From assembly GCF_040183065.1 (NCBI RefSeq), contig NC_091132.1, positions 161,222,602 to 161,286,601 on the forward strand: a DNA stretch of 64,000 nucleotides, written 5' to 3'. The DNA comes from Periplaneta americana. Taxonomy: Eukaryota; Arthropoda; Insecta; Blattodea; Blattidae. This document shows, in pieces, positions 34,601 through 44,748 of this stretch. A program made the position numbers and the translations under genes. The notes beneath the pieces were generated by a model. That model did not search any database. It saw only the letters and a list, made by a program, of their open reading frames with translations, and was not told the origin of the DNA. Numbering within the stretch: position 1 is the stretch's first letter; each line of letters starts with the position of its first letter.

Positions 34601-35152
34601 ATACAGGATATTTAAATATTTATTATACAATATTATTATGTACACGCATGAATGTATATTAAGATGTGCGGGCCATAAAAAACGCATTTCACACAAATGA
34701 CAAATGAAGAATATATGCATACGTGAATACACATTAAGATATTCCGAGCGCGAAAAATCCATTCCAAACACATTATTACTGAACGGTTTTTTACGAAAAC
34801 GCATCTGGAGATTAAACGGGCGTCCAAAACACTTCCCACACACATCACAACTGAATGGCTTCTCAACTGTGGATAAGTGAATGCACATTGAGGTGTGTGT
34901 GAATACGGGAATGCATAGAGAGATATTTCACGCGAGAAGAACACTAACTTTGCACTGAAGTCTGTATTAAGTACCTTCATGATAGTGTGCACGAAAGAAT
35001 GCCTCATTTAGATTTGAAGAGCTTCTATAGGAGTTCACACTCACTTCAGAAACGAATAGCTTCTGACACGTTTGTACGGGTGAAATCTTTTTGAAATGCA
35101 CGGAGACAGGACAATTCTTTCCAAAGACGTGACAACGGATTGGTTTCACGCC
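34601..35152 (-). pseudogene. decayed finger tail after the gene 2 stop
   Basis: After the stop at 35153, finger-like fragments continue in several frames (KPIRCHVFGKNC, VEKPFSCDVCGKCFGRPFNL, AHLNIHSCVY), with missing Cys/His and frameshifts. The same tail follows the stop in copies 2 and 3. Confidence 0.7.
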
Positions 35153-35849
35153 TTAGTGTACACGTGAATGGCTATCGAGATATTTCGAGAGCGAAAAACA
35201 CTTTCCACAAACGTCACAGCTGAATGGCTTCTCGCCAATGTGCTCGCGTGAATGCCTTTCAAGATAATCCAAACGGGGAAATGTCTTCCCACACACATCA
35301 CAACTGTACGGCCTCTCGTTTGTGTGCAAGAGTGAATGCCTCTTGAGATCGCTTGACCTTGAAAATCTCTTTCCACACACATCACAACTGAATGGCCTCT
35401 CGCCTGTGTGCATCATTAAATGTGTTTTAAGGTGTGAAGACTTTTTAAAACACTTCCCACACATATCACAACAGAATGGTTTCGCGACAGTGTGCAAGCG
35501 TGAATGCCTCTCGAGATGTGCCAATTGCAAAAAACTCTTTCCACACACATCACAACTGAATAGGCTCTTCCTTGTGTGCAAGCGTGAATGCCTCTCGAGA
35601 TTTGCCAATTGCAAATAACTCTTTCCACAAACGTCACAACTGAATAGGCTCTCGTTTGTGTGCAAGCGTGAATGCCTCTCGAGATTTGCCAATTGCAAAA
35701 AACTCTTTCCACAAACGTCACAACTGAATGGTCTCTCGTTTGTGTGCACGAGTGAATCCCTCTTGAGATCGCAAATGTCAGAATCGTATTTCTTGCCATC
35801 GTACCCTTCAGGATTATTTTTGCAGAATTTTGGAACTCCACTATTATGG
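35153..35849 (-). CDS. zinc-finger gene 2, exon 4 with seven C2H2 fingers
   Basis: Starts after acceptor TTTCAGTTAG at 35850, enters in phase 2 (one base, then HNSGVPKFCKNNPEGYDGKK) and runs open for 231 codons to TAA at 35155-35153. A partial finger (YDSDICDLKRDSLVH), fused by an internal deletion relative to the paralogues, precedes seven complete fingers of the FSCDVCGKSFLQLANLERHSRLH type with HTNERP, HTGERP or HIGEKP linkers. Fingers 1-3 are near-identical, evidence of recent internal amplification. Joined to exons 43169-43077, 42497-42360 and 42038-41959 it gives a 335-residue protein with all junction phases compatible. Likely role: sequence-specific nuclear DNA-binding protein; target unknown. 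Copies 2 and 3 of this exon are frameshifted, this one is not. Confidence 0.82.
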
Positions 35850-36167
35850 CTAACTGAAACACTAAAAATTGTGTCATTAGTGGAAAGAATGTCTAGACTT
35901 TCAATGAAAAAATATATGCGCCATAAGCAAAGTAATATACGAGAAATTAATGATGGACTTTCTCCTTCAGTTACTTCTGTATAGATTAACTTAATAAAAT
36001 TAAGTGATAATAGTAATTATAACTATCATAACAGCAATAATGATAGTAATAACAATAATTATTCATTTAATTATTAATATATATGTGCTCGACAACAGAC
36101 ATTGGATAATAGAAGTCCAAGACAGTGATACAATTAATCCAATAAAATAAAAAGCTATGGTACAAAT
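35850..36167. other. intron upstream of gene 2 exon 4
   Basis: Homologous to 54861-55170 and 58540-58869. Bases 35873-35885 (GTCATTAGTGGAA region) are the uninterrupted equivalent of the site where copy 2 received a LINE insertion. Confidence 0.7.
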
Positions 36168-36169
36168 TA

Positions 36170-36213
<44 letters not shown>

Positions 36214-36220
36214 CAACAGT
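36168..36220. repeat. (AAT)n microsatellite
   Basis: Run of AAT/ATA repeats. The same position in copies 2 and 3 is also an expanded AAT tract. Confidence 0.9.
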
Positions 36221-36225
36221 ATTAG

Positions 36226-37280
36226 ATAAAATCGATCAAGTGCAAAACCAAGCTCTATGTCTCCTCACCGGTGTAGTCGAAACCACTCCAATAACACAAT
36301 GCTCCTTTTAACAGAATTTAAACCAATTCATAGATTAATTGAAGAGAAGGCACTAATTCTATACGAAAAGCTATTGAGAATTCCAGGAGACAAATTCTGG
36401 GAATCTTATCATGATGTGGAACGAAGTTTGAAAACACAGCACGGAATTATACAAAAAGTGATCGAATTGAGGGAAATATATCAGACATTTAGTACTGCAA
36501 AACCTCTTCCTCAATTTTTAAATCCAATACTTTCTAACTCAACCTTATTCTCCATAGATTTGGAAGATGCTGTTTGTAAAAAAGAAACACCAGTGGATAT
36601 ATTAAGATCCCTGGCTCTTGAAACAATTAACCTCAATTATTCAGAAACTAACTGGCTTCATGTTTATGCAGACGGATCCAAAATGGTGGATGATATTAAT
36701 GTTGGTGCCGGTGTATACAGTGATATCTTTGCTTTCTATACAGCGGTAGGCACCCATAGGTCAGCTAATGATGGTGAAATGGAAGCTATGAGCCTAGGCT
36801 TAACTCAACTGATGTGTCATCAAACTGAATTCAAGAATATCGTCACCCTGTGCGACTCCAAAGCAGCCACAGAATCTGTATGTTCCTCAGACCCTGAGTT
36901 TTCATCAATCCAAGACTGTCAAAACGCCTTACAACTATTACAATCAAAACAAAATCGTGGTACTACAGTGGGTCCCTGGCCACTGCAACTTATTTGGAAG
37001 TTAGCAGGGTGATGCCTAGGCAAAAAAAAAAGTGCTACAATTTTACAAACATCTCCTAAACAAACACCCTTCCAAGAAATAAAATTGTACATCAAAGAAG
37101 TTGCCCTCAACATCCATTCACATGATTGCAGGAAGAACAAATGACAAACACTGGAGAAGTGACCTTCTATCAATACCTAACGGACCAAAAAGATTGGCAG
37201 TCGCGAATTTCCGCCTTGCAACTGATCATGACTGCTTGGCGCAGCATCTCCACCGTTTCGGTATTTATCAACATCTTATT
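36226..37280 (+). pseudogene. I/Jockey-type LINE fragment: RT C-terminus and RNase H
   Basis: Opens with QNQALCLLTGVVETTPITQC, the C-terminal edge of a non-LTR reverse transcriptase, then shifts frame into a long open frame (36257-37012). It contains an RNase H domain: HVYADGSKM (Asp), GEMEAMSLGL (Glu) and LCDSKAA (Asp), the D-E-D order of LINE RNase H. Beyond a frameshift near 36960 (QWVPGHCN) the end shows KRLAVANFRLATDHDCLAQH and LHRFGIYQH, the conserved C-terminal motif. It is 5'-truncated and broken; a MITE interrupts the 3' end at 37290. Confidence 0.82.
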
Positions 37281-37289
37281 ATTCTTACA

Positions 37290-37823
37290 GTCTCACTAAT
37301 AAACCGTGTATAGTTTTAATGCGAGATTTATGCAGAGTTGAGACAGAAAACGTTACTAATAAACCGTGAATAAGCTATGGACTTATAAACAGTCTGTAGC
37401 TATACAATGGGAACTGCTTTGCAGTAGTTATATACACAAACACCTTGTTTAAGCGTTGTATATAGCGAAAAAATGGCCGCCCCTCTAACAGCTGTTCCTA
37501 TCGACTGTCATTTTATGATGGTTACCTTGTAACCACAGAATAACAAACCAAAGATCATAGAATTATTAGAATAATATTGCTGTAGCTTGTACTCTTTGAC
37601 CAAAATGCAGTGTAGTAATCGATTAGATAGAGAACCTCAGATATTCTATTACCTTTCGTAACGAAGTAATGACGAAACTATGACGTAGCTGTGTAACAGT
37701 TATACTGTTATACACGACGTATGTAATGATTATTAGTAAGGAATTCACACACGACTTATAAACGAGCTAATCATTCTATAAGACAGTTAAAACGTCTATA
37801 TATAGAGTTTTTATTAGTAAGAC
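37290..37823. mobile_element. MITE with (T)ACTAATAAA ends, about 534 bp
   Basis: Left end GTCTCACTAATAAACCGTG; right end is the complement of GTCTTACTAATAAAAACTC. A related TACTAATAAACCGTG word recurs at 37353. No target duplication is certain. It interrupts the LINE fragment to its left. Confidence 0.6.
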
Positions 37824-38398
37824 CATTATTATGTAACAAGAATAAAAAAACCATAATAATATTAATAATAATAATAATGTGACAGCCGTGTCGAGAATGG
37901 AAAGCACGTCCCGCAGAAGAGAGAAAGCTGCGTGATGCTGGCAGCTGTGCGCGGAGAGAGAGAGAAAGGCCAATACAGTGGCGCGAGGCGAAAAGGGACG
38001 CAAAGCTGTTGGTGCTTCGCTGCGCGAGGTGAAGGGGGAAAGCAAATCTCCCGAATAGACGTGCGGAAACTGAAGCCGCGAATAAAGGCTGGTTCACAAT
38101 AAACCGGGAACGAAAACCAGAATGAAAACGAGAAGCAGAGGACGTGAATAGGAAAATTTTTGATTCACAATAAACCGTGAACGTAGACGACTATGCATAT
38201 CGATATGCATGTCAATAACGATCAAAGAGTTTATAATATATAACTAGAGACACCAACGGCGCTAGTTTCGCGTACAAAATTGAACCGCTGTTCGGCCGCC
38301 ATTAAAGGGAGTTGATGCTTCGCCGGGAGTGCGAGCAGTTCATGTTTATTGTGGAATACAAATACATATAAATACACTAGAAGGAAAATAATAAGAAA

Positions 38399-38617
38399 AT
38401 GGTGAAATACTGCGCCGCAAATAATTGTTCTAACATAGCTACTATTGTAGGATGCTCAGGAAAGCATGCATATCTTAATATTTGGAAGAATGTTATAAAT
38501 GCAGTTCCTCCTTTGAATGTGTTTACAGATTGTCGGAATATTTCTGGGATAAAGTTTTTCCAGAAACACATTAATCATGTTTATAAGGTTGGTTTCAACA
38601 ATGTATGTAAGGGTTAG
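38399..38617 (+). pseudogene. truncated THAP-like zinc-binding N-terminus
   Basis: The frame opens MVKYCAANNCSN, which resembles the start of THAP domains (C-x4-C near the N-terminus), and runs only 72 residues. The later AVPTP-type and C-x2-H motifs of THAP are not recognisable. Probably the leftover first exon of the transposase of the surrounding element; a splice donor inside it is possible. Confidence 0.4.
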
Positions 38618-38815
38618 GTGCCATCACATTACAGTGGATTATAATAGCAGAGTGCATAACAAAATCCTCAGACTATATCTGTCTAAAACTGTTTTGTTTC
38701 ACGATAAATGAATTAATCATGTAATTTCCGTTTTGTAAAGTATGTACTTCTAGTTTTTGGTTGTATTATATGCAAAGAAATTAGTGAAAATATAGCTGAT
38801 GGCCTACTTAGGCAT

Positions 38816-39450
38816 ATTATTACCACTACTACTAGGTCTATTATTACCACTACTACTAACTAGGTCTCACTACTACTAGGCCTACTAATTCCACCAAAAC
38901 TAGGCCTACTATTACCACTACTACTAGGCCTATTATTACCACTAATACTAGGCCTACTATTACCACTACTACTAGGCCTACTATTACTACAAAAACTAGG
39001 ACTACTACTACTACTAATACTAGGCCTACTCTTACCACTACTACTAGGCCTATTATTACCACTACTACTAGGCCTACTATTGCCACAAAAATTAGACCTA
39101 CTAGTACCACTACTACTACACCTACTATTACCACTACTACTACTCCTACTGTTACCACTACTACTACGCCTACTATTACCACTACTAAGTTACTAGGCCT
39201 ATTATTACCACTACTACTAGGTCTATTATTACCACTATTACTAGGCCTATTATTACCACTAGTACTAGGCCTATTATTACCAATACTACTAGGCCTGCTA
39301 TTACCACTACCTCTACGCCTAGTAATATTACCAAAACTAGGCCTCCTATTACCATTACTACTAGGCCTATTATTACCACTACTGCTAGGCCTATTATTAC
39401 CACTACTACTAGGCCTACTATTACCACTACTACTAGGCCTAGCTATTACC
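38816..39450. repeat. 24-bp minisatellite, about 26 units
   Basis: Unit approximately CTACTAGGCCTATTATTACC plus ACTA, repeated with substitutions over about 630 bases. Because 24 is a multiple of three, long frames stay open on the minus strand in two phases; these are not genes. Confidence 0.92.
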
Positions 39451-41379
39451 GCTACTAATTGTATTAAGAAGTCTGTACTGACCTCAAACCTGGTAGTCAT
39501 TAACTACACAATGACTAGATTGTTTTATGATAAAATTTATTCTCATTATATTTTAAATCAGTTTCCAGAATTTTTATGATCTCAAATTTCACCACTAAAT
39601 ATTTTCAAAGCACCATATACCTTCCTCTTTCTTTGCATGAACGGACTAAAATATAGACCATTATTGTGTCCTTAAAACAATACTAGTAATACTGAAAATT
39701 AATGTTGATATTGCCATTATTCAATATTTCATATACTTATCCCGAGTGTATATGGGTGATTTAATTTATTTTTTAGAATATCGCCAAAGATGAATCATTA
39801 TAATACTTTAATAAATATAGCGCTCCTCTGCATTCATGTTTATTTCATCACGACTCATCCTTTGTAAAAGATGTTTTAAACAGTGTCTATCACCAGGCTA
39901 CATCAATGTATTATAGTACTGTTTGCAAATTTCGCGCCGCAAATACTCCCTTTAATGGCGGATTCTAGCCGATTCAATATGCGACATTTTTCTTGCCTGC
40001 CACTCATGGGTATGTGTCTCTAGTAAGTATTTACAAACTCTTTGATAACGATATGTAAAGTCGATATTACGCATTCTGATGTTATTTGTGTATAATTGAC
40101 CAATGGCGTTCTCTCATGAGTACAAGGCAGCCAACATTAACACAGGTTAACCAACTTCGAAATTTCAACTGAAACATTTCATTAGGTATGGTACTATAAA
40201 TATGCCCATGCATCTTTATTATCACAACCTATTTTAAGTCTACCATAACGTAAAATAATTAGAGAAGAAACATTTGTAGTAGAACAGAGATAAACACAAC
40301 AGTAGTTATTGAACTGAAGCATGAATATGTAGTGTGTAATACAACCAATACAGTAATAAAAAACGATTCACTTCCGATCGGTGTTCAAAGATGCAGCTAT
40401 TGAAACCCACGTATTCTCCTTCATGTTCTCATCTTTATACGAAGCGTAAACGTGAGGTGAGGATTTTCCTCAACACTCAATATTAGAATCTCATCAAATA
40501 AAACTTGCTCCATGATGCACAGCACAGAACAAAATAATGCATAAGTTATGTCACGGTCTTCTTGCTACAAAATGACGACAAAATAGATTTTAGATGGCAA
40601 TAAAATGAATCTAGTGGGCTGTGATCGCAAATGTGAACGCCAAAGTTGAAACTTGGCCAACTCTCCGTTCCCGATCCTGGGCTCCGGCAAGCTTTTCGTT
40701 AATTGTGAATGTTCACATTTAAATGTATACATTTTAATAATTTTACCAGTTTCGTTATCGTTCCGATTCTCGTTTCCGGTTTATTGTGAACCAGTCTTAA
40801 CAGGTGGAAGACACGGGAAACAGTACTTTCTCGAAACTATGGTTTAGTGATAAATAGGAGACGCGAAGAAGGAGAGAGCTAGTTGTTAGTATTGGACAGC
40901 GAGCACAAGTTGGAGTCAGCAGCGCCCAGGAGTCTAGGGTTCGATACGCGAGTGAACTTGAGCAGCGTGCAGGCGGAAGCAATGCATTTGGAAGACTAGA
41001 GTTCGAGTGCAGTGGACTGTCTCCGGAAGTCCTGAGTTCGAGTGCAGTTAACTGTCTCTAGGAGTCTTGGGTTCGATATACTGTGAACTGGAGTGAATGA
41101 GCTAGAAGAACGAGCAAATGCAACGAACTGTGAACTGAGAACTGAAAGTTTTGTTCTGTAAATAGTGCTTTGTGAACATTAGTTGAGATTAGCAGTACAT
41201 TGTTGTTCTCAATAATCCAAGAGATTTGTCATTGTCGTCTGCGGATTGCAATAACGAATACTGTGTTGCTGTGTGGAGTGGTAATCCCATTGTTGACTAG
41301 AGTGTTTAAATTCAATTATTGAAAGTGATTATTGTTGTGACAATAAAAGTTACATTATCCTTTTAAATTGAAAGTAACA

Positions 41380-41408
41380 ATAATAATAATAATAATAATG
41401 ATGATATT

Positions 41409-41445
<37 letters not shown>

Positions 41446-41958
41446 TATGGAATTTCTGAATCAAAAAATTGAAATCAACGCAGATTTTCTAATTTCATTG
41501 TTATAACTCAGGATCTGTGACGGATATGCCGAAGAGAAGTAGGACTCACTTGCTTCAAAGCTATACACAAAAACCTACTAGAACTGCCGGATCAGACCTG
41601 GGAAAACAACAGGAACTATATTTCCCGAGTACATTCCATTAGTCAATGAAAATGGTCAGGGAACTGTTCTCCATGATATGTAAAAAGATGAAGCCAGGTC
41701 TATGCCTTGGTTTTATCTTTGACATCAGCAACATCAGCTCCACTAGTTGGCTGTTGTAGGAGTGGTAAAGTAGCAGTAGGGCAGGTGTTCGTGATAGTGA
41801 TAGAATATTATAACATTCATACCAATTACGTTGGCAAGGTAAACTGGAGTTTTGATATAAAAATAATCACGTTGAAATTATAAAAATGTTTATGTTGTCA
41901 TTATTAAAATAAAGCAGTATAACCAACAACAAACTAGGGACTCGTATATTACACTCAC
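41380..41958. other. intron of gene 2 with AAT tract
   Basis: An AAT microsatellite at about 41380-41445, then unique sequence without recognisable features up to the donor after exon 3. Confidence 0.5.
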
Positions 41959-42038
41959 TTCTCAGTTGAGACTTCATTCTCTTCTGCTGTTACTTCCAGT
42001 TTGACCTCCTTCACTTGATCCAACTCACAAAATTCTTC
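41959..42038 (-). CDS. zinc-finger gene 2, exon 3
   Basis: An 80-bp exon after acceptor CTTCTGCTACAG, encoding EEFCELDQVKEVKLEVTAEE and NEVSTE plus two bases (AA), then donor GTGAGT. Phase and content match exon 12338-12411 of gene 1. It joins to C at 35849 to give Asn. Confidence 0.8.
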
Positions 42039-42359
42039 CTGTAGCAGAAGATTACGTAAAACAGACACAGAGCACAATAATACATGAACATCAGGCAGTA
42101 AAAATTTACAACTCATCCAATCTTTAAAGCAAAGTCAGTAATGGAAACATATTGTGAAGGATGTGGACAACCATTTTGGCACTAATGGATTACTACCAAG
42201 TACGGTACATGATTCAAATAAACTAAACAGTGCTAGTAAAACAATTAACTAAACAATTGGAACGTAAAAGTTATCATTGGGATGACTCTAGCAGATACAT
42301 CAGCCAGAGAGTAAGAGAGAGAGAACTACCGACCAACACACTTCATAAACTGCACTCAC

Positions 42360-42497
42360 CCCAGTTTGACTCTTCAGCATGGGAAAGTCAATTGGCACTG
42401 CAGATTCCTCAAATACTATCTCCGATTTAATGTCATACCTGTGATTTACACATTCTGTTTTTATTTTAGTGACGTCCAAATCTAATAAATTTCCTTC
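42360..42497 (-). CDS. zinc-finger gene 2, exon 2 (acidic module)
   Basis: A 138-bp exon, identical in length and phases to 11408-11545, after acceptor TTATGTTGCAG and before GTGAGT. It encodes EGNLLDLDVTKIKTECVNHR, YDIKSEIVFEESAVPIDFP and MLKSQTG. The KIKTEC...YDIKSEI...PVP/AVP...FPMLK pattern defines the shared module of the family. Confidence 0.82.
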
Positions 42498-42894
42498 CTG
42501 CAACATAAAGAACAAAATAATTACACAAAACAGTATAAAAGTTGTTCACGAAAACCCGGGACTATTTATAAAGTCCTTCCATATTTTTATTAATACTGAC
42601 GTCAACAAATGCCTATCTACCTATTCCAAAACCAATAGTAAAATAATTTATCTGAAAAGCGTTGTAGGATAGCATATACGAGTAAAAGAATATATTTATT
42701 GTACGATATTTTGTTGCCAGTATGATCAGAAGGATCCATCACAAAATATAAAGGTTAATATTATTCTAAATAAGCTATTATTGATTCGGTTTTAAATCAT
42801 TTAAATGTCCTTGTAAAAATCCATGCAAGTAAATGAAACGTCAAGGTTTTTTGTGTTTGTAATATATTTCCTGTATGTAGGTATTCACACTATT

Positions 42895-43030
42895 TTGTGA
42901 GTATGTGTGTTTTATGTGAAATAAAATTCCGTTTGTAACTTCACATTCACTATTTTCAACGTTTTTAGTTGTGTTTCATCTCTTGGACAAAAGAACAACT
43001 AATTACAAAGGAATATGCTTCCCAGTTATA
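42895..43030. repeat. direct repeat, copy a (also 44414-44550)
   Basis: TATGTG(T)TTTTATGTGAAATAAAATTC and the following about 100 bases recur at 44414-44550. The pair brackets the hAT relic, suggesting fragments of one hAT-type element. Confidence 0.65.
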
Positions 43031-43076
43031 AATTACGCATTTAGAAAATGAAATATAGTAATTGCGCTCAATATAC

Positions 43077-43169
43077 CTGAGATAAAGGCTTCTTCTCTTC
43101 TATATCTGCGATACCACTTGTCTGTATACCCATTGGGTCGGACCGAGGTTCCATCTTGATCACGTCCAT
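43077..43169 (-). CDS. zinc-finger gene 2, exon 1 with start codon
   Basis: ATG at 43169, five bases after an acceptor (TTCCTTTTTCAG), so a 5' untranslated exon lies upstream. The exon codes 31 residues, MDVIKMEPRSDPMGIQTSGI then ADIEEKKPLSQ, ending CAG before donor GTATAT in phase 0. An MDVIKMEP-type opening is the start I would expect for the other orphan modules too. The donor departs from GTAAGT/GTGAGT at the fourth to sixth bases. Confidence 0.75.
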
Positions 43170-43436
43170 TACAACTGAAAAAGGAAATTAAGTAACATAA
43201 GTTAATAAGCAGTATGTGAAATACTCAGATAGAGTTAATAGCTTGGCAATAATAGGTCCACATCTGCGTATTTGGGTGCGCGTGTCATAACTAAGGACCG
43301 GATTTTTATGTGCTAAAAAATTTAAATATATTTATTTTTTATGTGCTAAAAAGTACGAAAATATTTGCTAAAAATGAAGAAATATTTTTTTTAATATGAC
43401 AAAAATACCTTATTTAGCTTGGAAAAAAAAATGTTA

Positions 43437-43900
43437 CTACGTACTCAACAACCACACCTGAGTGCTATTAGTTGGCCGAGAATTACAGTGAACAACAAAG
43501 GTCATCTCCAAATTCTCCATTACAAATGCATGCCGATTATCTCTGAACAACGACTTATACTGTGAAAACGATCTTTCCACATCACAGGACGTCAGACGTG
43601 CATATTTAAAGAGAGGAATGTCACAAACACAAACACCGTCAATTTCACCTACATGCACATCCTCCAATGCTTGAGCAACTTTACACATTTTTTTTATATC
43701 CACTGTTTTTCCCAGACACATTCTGGAATTTGTGCCTCAGTACTTGTACTTCTGAACCTGGTAGCGAGTCTAGTTTAATTTCCACGGCACGCACTTCCTT
43801 GTTTGAGACAACAGGTTTTTGGATGCATCGAGTTTTTTTATGGTGTCACACAAAAAGCTTAGATTTGCTAATAGGAAAGCCAAATCGTTTCTAAACAACC
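43437..43900 (-). pseudogene. hAT-type transposase C-terminus
   Basis: Minus-strand translation shows NLSFLCDTIKKLDASKNLLS, then with stops and a shift KKMCKVAQALEDVHVGEIDG, and a well-preserved dimerisation segment PLFKYARLTSCDVERSFSQY, KSLFRDNRHAFVMENLEMTF. The SCDVERSFSQYK...RDNRH pattern is the hAT C-terminal dimerisation region of an element family common in insects. In-frame stops upstream make it inactive. The N-terminal BED finger and catalytic core are not found. Confidence 0.75.
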
Positions 43901-44740
43901 ATCTTTCAGTATATCTTGAAGGATATCGATTGTCAAAGCCCGATAACAGGGAATCACAACAGCATAATATATATTGCCTTACTTGATAGACATGAGATAT
44001 TGCCTTGCGAGAGGCGAGATATTTGTCTAAATTAAATAATGTTCATACCCAAGCTCTTATCTGTTGTGTTTCACAAACAAAGAGTGGAATGAAATCATCT
44101 TCAGCAAAAACAAACATTCCCAATTATGTGTCCATGTTAATTTATTTTCTAATAATAACATTAATATGCTGCCTAGCAGTTCTCAGAACTTGAGGCGATA
44201 CTATTACAAAAATGGATCACAGATACACCACACAGCGCTTAGAAACACGAAGCAACGAGAATTCTTAAGAAAAGATAACGTACTTCTGAGTGATATAATT
44301 GGTTTAATTTTTAAATATTTAAAATCTCTTGTAAAAAATATTGAAGTAAAAAAACTCCAAGATTTATGGGTTCATAATAGATTTCCTGAAAATATGCATT
44401 TACATAATTTTTTTGTGAAAATATGTGTTTTTATGTGAAATAAAATTCGGGTTTTAAATTTGAAACTTCATGTTCGGAATTTTTAACTTTGTTAATTGTG
44501 TTTTATCACACGCAAAAATAATATTTAATTACATAGGAATCCGCTCCTTAGTCATAACACACAAGAATTACCACAAATACAGAGTCTTTCATAAGTAACG
44601 AGTCTATCGAAAAATCAAAACATTTTGGATAATGTTTTAAAATGATGTTCATCCTCACGACAAAGAACCCTTCCTATTGCTGCACAGTCGATTTAGAAAC
44701 TAACACCCCCTCACCCTGCCATCAGAGGAAGGTACTAATC
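43901..44740. other. no supported gene
   Basis: May contain more of the decayed hAT element on the minus strand. Direct repeat copy b lies at 44414-44550. Confidence 0.4.
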
Positions 44741-44748
44741 CATGTGTA

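Larger units (their letters stand above)
33000..36215 (-). repeat. zinc-finger segmental duplication, copy 1
   Basis: This block contains the last exon of zinc-finger gene 2 plus both flanks. It is homologous, including non-coding sequence, to 51600-55170 (minus) and 58530-63500 (plus, inverted). Shared landmarks: the upstream intron (CTATGGTACAAATTAAAT, TTAACTTAATAAAATTAAG), the finger exon, a decayed finger tail, a TTTATTTAACCTGG-containing tail, and a distal finger remnant near 33945-34250 that matches 62510-62770. Confidence 0.85.
38087..40797 (+). mobile_element. DNA transposon derivative with THAP-like remnant
   Basis: Ends GGCTGGTTCACAATAAACC (from 38090) and GGTTTATTGTGAACCAGTC (to about 40796) are inverted repeats, with similarity continuing inward with gaps for over 200 bases (AACGAT, CAAAGAGTTT, CTAGAGACAC, CGCCATTAAAGGGAGT words). 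TAA lies on both flanks. The 3-bp site would fit Harbinger, while TTAA-like context and a THAP-type start would fit Kolobok or P-like elements, so I leave the superfamily open. A similar end occurs at 17988-18020. Confidence 0.6.
37878..41379. mobile_element. probable solo LTR (about 790 bp) split by a nested element
   Basis: When 38089-40797 is taken out, the flanking GC-richer sequence is continuous. It starts TGTGACAGCC (37878), ends AAAGTAACA (41379) and is flanked on both sides by ATAA within an AAT run. The TG...CA ends, an AATAAA signal near the end (41342) and the lack of coding suggest a solo LTR. Because it sits in a microsatellite the duplication is weak evidence. Confidence 0.45.

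Noticed and set aside
38856..39500. Long minus-strand frames with SSGNNRPS or GLVVVVIIGL repeats
   Set aside because: They are produced by the 24-bp minisatellite, whose period is a multiple of three, so several phases stay open; no start context or conserved domain.
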